Source: Pseudazoarcus sp963975885
GTDB taxonomy: Bacteria > Pseudomonadota > Gammaproteobacteria > Burkholderiales > Rhodocyclaceae
Reading direction: 5' to 3'
Length of the DNA stretch: 64,000 bases
Assembly (NCBI GenBank): GCA_963975885.1
Contig: CAXBIS010000008.1
Span: 75,678 to 139,677 of the forward strand
A program made the position numbers and the translations under genes. Below, piece after piece: positions 53,929 through 61,874 of this stretch. The first letter of the stretch is position 1. Every line of letters begins with the position of its first letter. The notes below the pieces were generated by a model. That model was not told the origin of the DNA. It made no database searches and worked only from the letters and a program-made list of their open reading frames with translations.

Positions 53929-55017
53929 ATGCGGAATAAATGCAATACGGTACTGGCCACTGTGGCCGTGAGCCTGATGTCGGTGTTCGGCGCGCAGTCG
54001 GCCGTCGCGGCCGATACGGCCTGTCCCGAAGTCGGCTCGTGCAAGTGGAAGATGGCCACTGGCTGGGCCGGCGGACCGCTGATGGACATCGGCGCCAAGG
54101 CCTTCGCCGAGCGGCTCGAGCAACTCTCGGGCGGTCGCATGCAGGTGCAGGTGTTCCCGGGCGGTGCGCTGGGGGGTGCGCTCAAGGTCAGCGAAACGGT
54201 GAAGAACGGCATCGCCGACATGGGCCACCTGTGGATGGGCTACGACTGGGGCAAGGACACCACCACGGTGCTGTTCGGCGGCTATGCCGGCTCCTTCGAT
54301 TCCGAGCGCATGCTGCACTGGCTCTACCAGGGTGGCGGCGTCGAGCTGCAGCGCGAATTCCGCGAGAAGGAATTCGACGTCATCTCGTTCCCGCTGTTCA
54401 TCCGCACGGCGGAAGTCTTCCTGCATTCGCGCAAGCCGGTACGCACGCTGGAGGATCTGCAGGGCCTGAAGCTGCGCACCGCCGGCGCGTGGATCGAGAT
54501 GTCGGCCGAGATGGGCGCGGCCCCGGTGACCACGCCGGGCGGCGAGATCTATGCCGCGCTCGAGCGCGGCGTGATCGACGCGACCGAATGGGGCACGCTG
54601 TGGGAGAACATCTCTCCGGGCTTCTCCAAGGTCGCCAAGTACCTGATCATCCCGGGCGTGCATCAGCCCACGGCGCCGTTCGAGCTGGTGCTCAACAAGC
54701 GCGTGTGGGGCAAGCTCACGCCGGCCGACCAGGCCTTGATCGAGACCACCGCCAAGCTCGTCACCTACGAGTCGTGGCTGAAGATCGGCCAGGAGGACGC
54801 CAAGTCGCTGGAGTTCTATCGCGAGCAGGGCAACGAGGTCATCGAGCTCGAGCCCGAAGTGCAGTACGAGGCACGCCGCGTCGGCAAGGAGTGGGCCGGC
54901 AAGCAGGCCGAGAAGAGTGAATGGTTCGCGCGTGTGCTCAAGAGCCAGGAAGAGTTCGAAAAGCTCTGGGCCGACGCCGACCGCTATCGCAACGTAAAGG
55001 TCGAAGGCAAGGACTGA
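53929..55017 (+). CDS. dctP: TRAP transporter substrate-binding protein DctP
   Basis: 362-residue periplasmic solute receptor of a tripartite (TRAP) transporter. Signal peptide of about 28 residues (ends AVAAD). The mature protein begins with KWKMATGWAGGPLMDIGAKAF, and the middle has the carboxylate-clamp Arg in LKLRTAGAW near residue 180 plus GGEIYAALERGVIDATEW, similar to 2-keto-acid-type receptors (TakP-like). Binds an organic acid, identity unknown. AAGGAG before ATG. First gene of the catabolic run; dctQ follows 89 bases later. Confidence 0.93.
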   Translation: MRNKCNTVLATVAVSLMSVFGAQSAVAADTACPEVGSCKWKMATGWAGGPLMDIGAKAFAERLEQLSGGRMQVQVFPGGALGGALKVSETVKNGIADMGHLWMGYDWGKDTTTVLFGGYAGSFDSERMLHWLYQGGGVELQREFREKEFDVISFPLFIRTAEVFLHSRKPVRTLEDLQGLKLRTAGAWIEMSAEMGAAPVTTPGGEIYAALERGVIDATEWGTLWENISPGFSKVAKYLIIPGVHQPTAPFELVLNKRVWGKLTPADQALIETTAKLVTYESWLKIGQEDAKSLEFYREQGNEVIELEPEVQYEARRVGKEWAGKQAEKSEWFARVLKSQEEFEKLWADADRYRNVKVEGKD

Positions 55018-55105
55018 TCGTCTTCGCGCGCCGCACCGGCGCTGCCCCGTTCGCGGGTGGTACCGGCTGCGGCGTTTTCTTTTCACGCTTCCCTGGATTT
55101 CAAGC

Positions 55106-55624
55106 ATGCAAAAGCTGCTGAGCCTGATCGAGCGCATCACCGGCAACGTCGGTGTGATTGCCGCCTGGCTCGTGGTGCCGCTCGTGCTCGCGACGGCCTA
55201 CGAGGTGTTCTCGCGCTATCTGCTCAACGCCCCCACCGTGTGGGCCTTCGAAATCGGCTACATGATGATGGGCTCGCATTTCCTGCTCGGCGCGGCCTAT
55301 ACGCTGCGCCAGGGCTCGCACGTGCGCGTCGACCTGATCTACGGCAGCGTCTCTCCGAAGACGCGCGCGGTCATCGACGTCGCCGGCTACCTGTTCCTCA
55401 TCCTGCCCTTCATGCTGTGGCTCAGCTGGGGGTTGTGGGATTACTTCGAGACTTCCTGGGTCGACATGGAGACTTCCGGCCACTCGTCGTGGAACCCGGT
55501 GGTGTGGCCGTACCGACTGGTGTTCCTGATCGCCATCGTCGTGCTGACGCTGCAGATCGTCGGTGAAATCATCAAGGGCGTGCAGGTGCTGACCGGCAAG
55601 TCCTCCACCGGGGGGGCTGCCTGA
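55106..55624 (+). CDS. dctQ: TRAP transporter small membrane subunit DctQ
   Basis: 172 residues with four membrane helices (about 13-35, 48-68, 88-110, 131-153), the standard small subunit that pairs with DctM. It contains TVWAFEIGYMMMGSHFLLGAAYTLRQGSHVRVDL-type sequence (residues about 47-80, Glu and His conserved). Its stop overlaps the dctM start by one base (TGATG). Confidence 0.93.
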   Translation: MQKLLSLIERITGNVGVIAAWLVVPLVLATAYEVFSRYLLNAPTVWAFEIGYMMMGSHFLLGAAYTLRQGSHVRVDLIYGSVSPKTRAVIDVAGYLFLILPFMLWLSWGLWDYFETSWVDMETSGHSSWNPVVWPYRLVFLIAIVVLTLQIVGEIIKGVQVLTGKSSTGGAA

Positions 55625-56943
55625 TGTCCGAATACACCGCCCTGCTGATGTTCCCGGTACTGCTGGTGCTGATCTTCATCGGCTTCCCGGTGGCCTTCTC
55701 GCTGATGGCGACGACGCTGATCTTCGGCCTCGTCACCTTCGGCGACAACCTGATCTTCCTGCTCATCGACAAGGTCGAGGAGGTCGGCTCGAACTTCGTG
55801 CTCGCGGCCGTCCCGCTGTTCGTGTTCATGGGCTCGATGCTGGAGCGTTCCGGCATCGCCGACCGCCTGTTCGAGGCCATCCACCTGTGGACCAAGCGCC
55901 TGCCGGGCGGACTGGCGGTCGGTACCATCCTGATGGCCATCCTGTTCGCCGCCTCGACGGGCGTGATCGGCGCGGCCGAGGCCGTGATCGGCCTGCTCGC
56001 CATCCCGCCGATGCTCAAGCATCGCTACAACAAGGCGCTGATCAGCGGCACGATCTGCGCCGGCGGCTCGCTCGGCACCATCATTCCGCCGTCGGTCGTG
56101 GCGGTGGTGATCGGCCCGCTGGCCAACGTGTCGATCGGCGACCTGTTCATGGGCATGGTCTTCCCCGGCCTGCTGCTGGCGACCCTCTACGCCATCTACA
56201 TCATCGCCATCTGCGTGATCAAGCCCGAGTACGGCCCGAGCAGCGAGCCCTCGCCCGACGACCCCGGTCTGTGGGAGAAGATCCGCCTCACCGTCTACGC
56301 GCTGGTGCCGCCGCTGGTCATGATCTTCTCGGTGCTCGGCTCGATGATCATGGGCTGGGCGGCGCCGACCGAGGCGGCCGCGCTGGGCGCGTTGTGCTCG
56401 GTGGCGCTGGCGGTGTTCTACCGCCGCTTCAACATGCGCATGTTCAGCGACGCGCTGATGGCCACGCTGCGCATCACCTCGATGATCATGCTGATCCTGC
56501 TCGCAGGGAACATGTTCACCGGCGTGTTCGCCGGCACGGGCGGCATGATGGTGGTCAACAACCTGATCGATGCGCTCGGCCTGGGTCCGTGGGGGCTGCT
56601 GTTCCTGGTCCTGTTCCTGACCCTGATCGCGGGTTTCTTCCTCGAATGGGCCTCGGTCACGCTGATCTTCATCCCGATCTTCGCGCCGCTGGTCGCGGCC
56701 GCCGGCTTCGACGTGGTCTGGTTCTGCATCCTCTTCATGATCATGCTGCAGACCGGCTACCTGACGCCTCCGATGGCGCCGGCGATCTTCTACCTGCGCG
56801 GGGTGAGCCCGCCGGAGATCACCCTGCCCGACATGTATCGCGGCGTGATTCCATTCATCCTGCTGCAGCTCGTGGTCGCGGGCGTAGTCATGGCCTTTCC
56901 GCAGATCGTGTTGTGGTTGCCGTCCAAGGTGCTGGGCTTCTAG
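55624..56943 (+). CDS. dctM: TRAP transporter large membrane subunit DctM
   Basis: 439-residue Na+-coupled permease with about 12 helices. Family motifs: GFPVAFSLMATTLIFG near residue 20, AASTGVIGAAEAVIGLLAIPPMLK near residue 118, GGSLGTIIPPSVV near residue 150 and TGYLTPPMAPAIFYLRG near residue 378 (re-entrant hairpins that bind Na+ and substrate). Imports the acid captured by DctP. 24 bases ahead of the FAD oxidoreductase gene. Confidence 0.94.
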   Translation: MSEYTALLMFPVLLVLIFIGFPVAFSLMATTLIFGLVTFGDNLIFLLIDKVEEVGSNFVLAAVPLFVFMGSMLERSGIADRLFEAIHLWTKRLPGGLAVGTILMAILFAASTGVIGAAEAVIGLLAIPPMLKHRYNKALISGTICAGGSLGTIIPPSVVAVVIGPLANVSIGDLFMGMVFPGLLLATLYAIYIIAICVIKPEYGPSSEPSPDDPGLWEKIRLTVYALVPPLVMIFSVLGSMIMGWAAPTEAAALGALCSVALAVFYRRFNMRMFSDALMATLRITSMIMLILLAGNMFTGVFAGTGGMMVVNNLIDALGLGPWGLLFLVLFLTLIAGFFLEWASVTLIFIPIFAPLVAAAGFDVVWFCILFMIMLQTGYLTPPMAPAIFYLRGVSPPEITLPDMYRGVIPFILLQLVVAGVVMAFPQIVLWLPSKVLGF

Positions 56944-56967
56944 CCGGCAGAACACGGAGGGAACGAC

Positions 56968-58314
56968 ATGAACGAGACCATTCTCGATGCCCGTCCGGCC
57001 AGCCGCATCGATACCGACGTGCTGGTGGTCGGCGGCGGTGCGGCCGGGGTGGCGGCGGCGGTGACCGCTGCGCGCCAGGGGTTGCGCGTGTTGTTGCTGG
57101 AACGCTACGGCTTCTGCGGAGGCGGTGCGGTGGCCGGCCTGTCCGGCACGATCTGCGGGCTGTACGAAGCGGCGGAGTCCGACACCGCGCCGCCACGCCA
57201 GATCGTGTTCGGCTTCGCCGACGAGTTCGTGCGCACGATGAGCGCGCGCAACGGCCTCACCGGACCGGTGCGCTACGGACGCACCTTCACCCGCGTGCAC
57301 GACCCGCTGGTGTGGCGCGAATCGGCCGACGAGCTGCTCGCCGAAGCCGGCGTGCACGTGCTGCTGCATACGCTGGTCACCGATGTGCTGACAGATGGCG
57401 GCGAGCGCATCGCCGGCGTCATGGCCTGGACCAAGCAGGGCCGCATCGAGGTGCGCGCGGGCATCACCGTGGATGCCAGCGGCGACGCCGATCTGGTGAC
57501 CATGGCCGGCCTGCCGTTCTCGGTCGGGCACGAGGGCCAGGTGCAGAATCCGACCATGATCTTCCGCCTGCAGGGCGTGGATGTGGAGCGCTTCATCGCG
57601 ACCTACGGGCCGGATTCCATCCTTGGCGCCGACGTCATGCAGGCCATCGTCGAGGCCACCGCCTCGGGCCGTTACCGTCTGCCGCGCGCCAAGGTGTTCC
57701 TGTTCGAGACCCCGCGCCCCGGCGAGTTGCTGTGCAACGCCACGCGCATCGTCGGGCGCGACGGGCGCGAACTCAACCCCATCAATGTGGCCGACATCAC
57801 CGAGGCCGAGATCGAGGGTCGCCGCCAGGTGCGCGAGTACGCGCGCTTCTTCCGCGACCGGCTGGCCGGCTGCGAGCAGGCCTTCGTCAACGATACCGGC
57901 GTACAGGTGGGCGTGCGCCAGACGCGTCAGGTCGACGGCGTCACGACGCTCGCCAACGAGGACGTGGTCACCGGTGTCAAGCGCGCCGACGGCATCGCGC
58001 GCAGCCCGTGGCCGATCGAACTGCATTCGGGCGAGAAGCCGCGACTGTCGTGGCTGTTCCAGGATCACTACGAAGTGCCCTACGGCTGCTTCGTGCCGCA
58101 GCGCGGCGAGTCGTTGCTGGTGGCCGGGCGCTGCCTGTCCGCCCAGCACGAGGCCATGGCCTCGGCGCGCGTGACCGCACAGTGCTTCGGCTACGGCCAT
58201 GCCATCGGTCATGCGGCAGCGATCGCGCTGCGTGATGGCGTTGCGCCGCGCGCGATCCGTGGCGAGGACCTGCGCGAAGTGCTCAACCGCGACGGCGCGC
58301 GTCTCGACGAATGA
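56968..58314 (+). CDS. FAD-dependent oxidoreductase
   Basis: 448-residue flavoprotein of the FAD_oxidored (PF12831-like) type. FAD loop VVGGGAAGVAAAVTAARQG at residues 21-39. GFCGGGAVAGLSGTICGLYEA near residue 50 is characteristic of this group. ITVDASGDADLVTMAG near residue 168 and the C-terminal GRCLSAQHEAMASARVTAQC also fit. There are no obvious haem or Fe-S Cys motifs. It probably oxidises an alcohol or C-C bond of the imported acid, but the reaction is unknown. GGAGG before the ATG. The stop overlaps an ATG that could start the dehydratase gene. Confidence 0.85.
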   Translation: MNETILDARPASRIDTDVLVVGGGAAGVAAAVTAARQGLRVLLLERYGFCGGGAVAGLSGTICGLYEAAESDTAPPRQIVFGFADEFVRTMSARNGLTGPVRYGRTFTRVHDPLVWRESADELLAEAGVHVLLHTLVTDVLTDGGERIAGVMAWTKQGRIEVRAGITVDASGDADLVTMAGLPFSVGHEGQVQNPTMIFRLQGVDVERFIATYGPDSILGADVMQAIVEATASGRYRLPRAKVFLFETPRPGELLCNATRIVGRDGRELNPINVADITEAEIEGRRQVREYARFFRDRLAGCEQAFVNDTGVQVGVRQTRQVDGVTTLANEDVVTGVKRADGIARSPWPIELHSGEKPRLSWLFQDHYEVPYGCFVPQRGESLLVAGRCLSAQHEAMASARVTAQCFGYGHAIGHAAAIALRDGVAPRAIRGEDLREVLNRDGARLDE

Positions 58315-58343
58315 AGCATCCACCCCGACACGACGGAGCCGAC

Positions 58344-60038
58344 ATGGCCGATCCAGTACTGCGCAGCAACTTCGAACCGGGCACGACGCGCTGGGCAGTG
58401 CGCCGCGCACAATGGCTGGCGATGGGCATTGCCGAGGAAGACTTCGACAAGCCCAAGATCGCCATCGTCAATTCATCGAGCAAGCTTTCGGTGTGCTACG
58501 CGCATCTCGACGACGTCGCACGCCAGGTGGAAAAGGCGATTCGCGCCGCGGGCGGCGTGCCCTTCGAGATCCGCACGGTTGCCCCCTCGGATTTCGTCAC
58601 CAGCGCCGGCAAGCAGGGCCGCTATCTGATGCCCACGCGCGACCTGCTAGTCAATGACGTCGAGGTCCAGGTCGAAGGCGCGGAACTGGACGGCATGATC
58701 CTGCTCGCCTCGTGCGACAAGACCACGCCGGGGCAGCTGATGGCCTGCGCGCGGCTCAACATCCCGGCGCTCATCCTGCCCTGCGGCTACCAGCTCGGCG
58801 GCGAGTGCGGCGGGCGCCATGTCGACATCGAGGAGGTGTACAAGGCGGTGGGTACGGTCAAGGCCGGCCGCATGACGCTGATCGAACTCGAAGACATGAC
58901 GCGCCACGCGATCAAGGGGCCGGGCGTGTGCGCGGGACTGGCCACGGCCAACACCATGCAGTGCATGGCCGAGGCGCTGGGCATGGCCTTGCCGCACAGC
59001 GCGCCGATCCGTGCCGGTGGGCCGCGCCTGGCCGAGCAGGCGGACAAGGCCGGCGCCAAGATCGTCGAACTGGTGAACAAGAACCTCCGTCCGCGCGACA
59101 TCCTCACGCCGGCGGCCTTCCGCAATGCGGTCACGGTGGCCGTGGCGATGGGCGGCTCGGTCAACTGCGTGCGTCACCTCATCGCCACGTCCATCGAGGC
59201 CGAGTGCGCGGTCGACGTTCTGGCCGAGTTCGAACGCGCGGCCGATGTGGACCAGCTCACCCTGGTGCGTCCCAACGGCCCGCACCGCATCGAGGATCTG
59301 GATGCCGCCGGCGGCTGTGCCGGTGTGATGCGCCAGCTGCGCGCGCGCCTGGACCTGTCGGTGCTCACGGTCACGGGCGCGACGCTGGAAGCCAACCTCG
59401 CCGAAGTGCCGCAACCCGACGAAGCCTTCATCCGCCCGGCGTCCAACCCCTTTCGTCGCGAGCCGGGGCTGATCGTGATCCGCGGCAATCTCGCGCCCGA
59501 AGGTGCGGTGGTCAAGCTCTCGGCCGTGCCCGAGGCGGTGCGCCGCTTCGTCGGTGTGGCGCGCGTGTTCGAGGACGAAAACGAAGCCATCGCCGGTCTG
59601 CAGGACGGCACCGTGCGTGCCGGCGATGTCATCGTGCTGCGCATGATGGGCGCCAAGGGCGGGCCGGGCACGGTGTTCGCGGCGAGCTTCATGGCCGCAC
59701 TGGTCGGTGCGGGCCTGGGTGACACCGTGGCGGTGGTCACCGACGGCGAACTGTCGGGCCTGAACAGCGGCATCACCATCGGCCAGGTCATGCCCGAGGC
59801 GGCCGAGGGTGGCCCGCTGGCGGTGGTGCGCAATGGCGATATGGTCGAGATCGACCTGACGCGCCGCGTGCTGGCCTTTGACGTGACCGACGACGAACTG
59901 GCCGCGCGCCTGGCGGCCTTCGTGCCGCCGGTCCTCGATCTCAAGCCGGGCTGGCTTTCGATGTATCGTCAGCTCGTGCAGCCGATGTCTCAGGGCGCGG
60001 TGCTCGGCGAGCGCCGCCGGCCGGGAGTCCACAAATGA
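58344..60038 (+). CDS. IlvD/Edd-family Fe-S dehydratase
   Basis: 564-residue dehydratase of the dihydroxy-acid / sugar-acid family, which removes water from a 2,3-dihydroxy acid to give a 2-keto acid. Cluster Cys at 51 (KLSVCYAH), 124 (ASCDKTTPG) and 196 (GPGVCAGLATANTM) have the spacing of [2Fe-2S] pentonate dehydratases. The C-terminal half has TDGELSGLNSGITIGQ and PEAAEGGPLAVVRNGD. I chose ATG 58344 (GGAG five bases upstream) over the ATG at 58311 that overlaps the previous stop. No ilv genes are nearby, so a catabolic role is likelier than valine/isoleucine synthesis. Overlaps the next gene (ATGA). Confidence 0.88.
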   Translation: MADPVLRSNFEPGTTRWAVRRAQWLAMGIAEEDFDKPKIAIVNSSSKLSVCYAHLDDVARQVEKAIRAAGGVPFEIRTVAPSDFVTSAGKQGRYLMPTRDLLVNDVEVQVEGAELDGMILLASCDKTTPGQLMACARLNIPALILPCGYQLGGECGGRHVDIEEVYKAVGTVKAGRMTLIELEDMTRHAIKGPGVCAGLATANTMQCMAEALGMALPHSAPIRAGGPRLAEQADKAGAKIVELVNKNLRPRDILTPAAFRNAVTVAVAMGGSVNCVRHLIATSIEAECAVDVLAEFERAADVDQLTLVRPNGPHRIEDLDAAGGCAGVMRQLRARLDLSVLTVTGATLEANLAEVPQPDEAFIRPASNPFRREPGLIVIRGNLAPEGAVVKLSAVPEAVRRFVGVARVFEDENEAIAGLQDGTVRAGDVIVLRMMGAKGGPGTVFAASFMAALVGAGLGDTVAVVTDGELSGLNSGITIGQVMPEAAEGGPLAVVRNGDMVEIDLTRRVLAFDVTDDELAARLAAFVPPVLDLKPGWLSMYRQLVQPMSQGAVLGERRRPGVHK

Positions 60039-60889
60039 GCGTATCGACGATTTCGCCCGCGCAGAGAGAGCGCGCGCGACGCCTCACCGCCTTGCACCAC
60101 AGCGGCACCGCGCTGGCGTTGCCCAATGCCTGGGACGCGGCCAGCGCGCGCGTGTTCGAGGCTGCCGGCGCGCAGGCCATCGGCACGAGCAGCGCGGGCA
60201 TCGCGTTCTCGCGCGGCTACCCCGATGGCGAGCGCATTCCGCTGGCCGAGATGATCGACGTCGTGCGTCGCATGGTCGCCGTCGTGGATGTGCCGGTGAC
60301 GGTGGACATCGAGGCCGGCTACGGGGCGACGCGCGAGGCCGTGCTCGAGACCGTGCGTGCGGTGATCGATGCCGGTGCGGTGGGGGTGAACCTCGAAGAC
60401 GCGCCAACGGATCGTCCGGGCGAGTTACGCGACACTGCTGAACAGGCGGGGCTGATCGCGGCCGTGCGTGCGCTCGCCAGCGAGGCCGGCATCGACCTCT
60501 ACATCAATGCGCGCACCGACGTGTTCTGGCTGCGGCTGGGCTCGGCGGAATCGCGCCTGGAGGCGACGCTGGCGCGGCTGAGCGCCTATCGCGACGCGGG
60601 CGCGAGCGGGGTGTTCGTGCCCGGCGTGACCGATACCGACACTATCGCCGCGCTGATCGCCGGTGCAGCCTGCCCGCTCAACGTGCTGGCCGGACCGGGT
60701 TGTCCGGACATGGCGGGCATGACGCGGCTGGGTATCGCACGCGTGAGTGTCGGTTCCGGCCCGGCGCGCGCGATCATGGCGCTGACGCGGCGCATTGGCG
60801 CCGATCTGCTCGAGCATGGGCGCTTCGACGCGATGCTCGCCGACACCATTCCCTACGCCGAGGCCAACGCGCTGTTCGGGCGGCGATGA
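60035..60889 (+). CDS. isocitrate lyase / PEP mutase-family enzyme
   Basis: 284-residue TIM-barrel enzyme. Metal-site and core motifs: LPNAWDAASARVFEAAGAQAIGTSS-type start (residues about 30-54), DIEAGYG near residue 90, NLEDAP near residue 116 and INARTDVF near residue 153. The catalytic Cys loop of isocitrate and methylisocitrate lyases (KKCGH/KRCGH) is absent: the loop reads DAPTDRPGELRD. It is therefore closer to PEP-mutase-like decarboxylases or hydrolases than to classical lyases. Probably cleaves or decarboxylates the keto acid made by the dehydratase (inference). Confidence 0.85.
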   Translation: MSVSTISPAQRERARRLTALHHSGTALALPNAWDAASARVFEAAGAQAIGTSSAGIAFSRGYPDGERIPLAEMIDVVRRMVAVVDVPVTVDIEAGYGATREAVLETVRAVIDAGAVGVNLEDAPTDRPGELRDTAEQAGLIAAVRALASEAGIDLYINARTDVFWLRLGSAESRLEATLARLSAYRDAGASGVFVPGVTDTDTIAALIAGAACPLNVLAGPGCPDMAGMTRLGIARVSVGSGPARAIMALTRRIGADLLEHGRFDAMLADTIPYAEANALFGRR

Positions 60890-60899
60890 GCCCATGGCC

Positions 60900-60989
60900 G
60901 CAGATGGCGTAGCGCGGATTAGCGTAGCGTAATCTGCCGGATGGTCGATCCATACGGCGCAATGCACTTCGTTTGTTGCACCCTACGCC
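60900..60989. repeat. REP-like palindromic intergenic element
   Basis: Stretch bounded by the inverted repeat GGCGTAG (60906-60912) / CTACGCC (60983-60989), with an inner inverted repeat GCAGAT (60900-60905) / ATCTGC (60932-60937) and the repeated unit AGCGTAGCGTAAT. It looks like the extragenic palindromes common in proteobacteria; I see only one copy in this window. Confidence 0.5.
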
Positions 60990-61061
60990 TTTGTCATTGG
61001 TGGTTTGGCGGGGCGACGCCGCGGCGTGTGAAGGGAAGCGGCGTCATGCGCCGCGTCGTGG

Positions 61062-61763
61062 CTACAGGTCCGACAGCACCGTCGATCGCGTGAATTGCTC
61101 CATCTGGTCGAGCAGGCGGTCGAGCGCGCGCCCGGCACCGTCTACGTCGCCGCGCGCGATTGCGTCCGCAATCGCGGCGTGCAGTCTTGCGGTTTCGGGC
61201 AGATCTGCTGCCTGTTTGTAATGCACGTACCAGAAGCGGCGCGACAGACCGTGCATCAATCGCATCGCGCCTTCGGCGAATTCATTGTGCGCGGCGACCA
61301 GGCACAGCTCGTTGAAGTCGCGGTCGCTGCGCACGAAGCCGGTGTCGTCGTCCGCCACCGCCTCGGCCTCGAATTCAGCGGCCAGTTCGGCGAAACGGCG
61401 CCGTTCGGGTTCGTTCGAGCGGCGTGCGGCGCTGCGCGCGATCAGGCGCTCGACCTCGCGGCGGGTCTCCAGCAGGCGCAACTGCTTGCGCACGTCCATC
61501 TCGGCCACCAGCAGGCCGCGCTGCGGCAGCACGATGATGAGGTTTTCCTGTGCCAGGCGCTGAATGGCTTCGCGGATCGGCGTGCGGCCGATACCGGTCA
61601 TCTCGCTCATTGCCGATTCGGACACCACCGTGCCGGGCGGAAGTTCGAGCGTGACGATGGCCTCTTCGATGCGCTCGTAGGCCTGTTCCTTGAGTGTCGG
61701 GCGCGGGCGGCCGGAGAGGGGTTCGCGCGCCAGGGCGGTCGCAGGGGCTTTGACTGCGGACAT
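61062..61763 (-). CDS. GntR-family (FCD/FadR subfamily) regulator 2
   Basis: 233 residues, same length as regulator 1 and nearly identical over the winged helix (MSEMTGIGRTPIREAIQRL) and the FCD domain (EFAEGAMRLMHGLSRRF); they differ mostly at the N-terminus and in a variable patch near residues 115-140. Probably a recent duplicate, with the same or overlapping operators. Divergent from the hydrolase gene, with site C between. The ATG at 61763 is the only good start, though AGGAGG lies rather far (12 bases) upstream. A GCGGCG/CGCCGC hairpin follows its stop. Confidence 0.92.
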   Translation of the reverse strand: MSAVKAPATALAREPLSGRPRPTLKEQAYERIEEAIVTLELPPGTVVSESAMSEMTGIGRTPIREAIQRLAQENLIIVLPQRGLLVAEMDVRKQLRLLETRREVERLIARSAARRSNEPERRRFAELAAEFEAEAVADDDTGFVRSDRDFNELCLVAAHNEFAEGAMRLMHGLSRRFWYVHYKQAADLPETARLHAAIADAIARGDVDGAGRALDRLLDQMEQFTRSTVLSDL

Positions 61764-61841
61764 CGGCTTTGCATGCCTCCTGATCAAAGAGTCGTGTCGG
61801 CACAGCGCAGGAGCTTGTTTGCGCGGCGATCGGGATATCAG

Positions 61842-61862
61842 TAATATACAACAAATATTCAT
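61842..61862. promoter_or_regulatory. operator-like site C (gntR2 / hydrolase gap)
   Basis: TAATATACAA followed by C and AAATATTCAT. The left half matches site A (TAATATA) and the centre matches site B (ATACAAC); the right half is degenerate. It lies 12 bases before the hydrolase start and 79 bases from gntR2, so binding would hinder the hydrolase/dehydrogenase unit. Confidence 0.42.
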
Positions 61863-61874
61863 CGGGAGTGCATC

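Noticed and set aside
55441..58410. Open frame of 989 codons antisense to dctM and the FAD oxidoreductase gene
   Set aside because: Same kind of shadow, dominated by His, Gln, Asp and Arg; no start signal and no family.
58344..60038. Dehydratase as ilvD of branched-chain amino acid synthesis or as sulfogluconate dehydratase
   Set aside because: No ilvC/ilvBH neighbours support the first. No KDSG-type aldolase or sulfolactaldehyde dehydrogenase is present for the second. The substrate is left open.
61038..61054. GCGGCG/CGCCGC hairpin just behind gntR2 as a terminator
   Set aside because: Stem is only six pairs and the minus-strand sequence after it is not a T run; it could be a weak or rho-dependent site at most.
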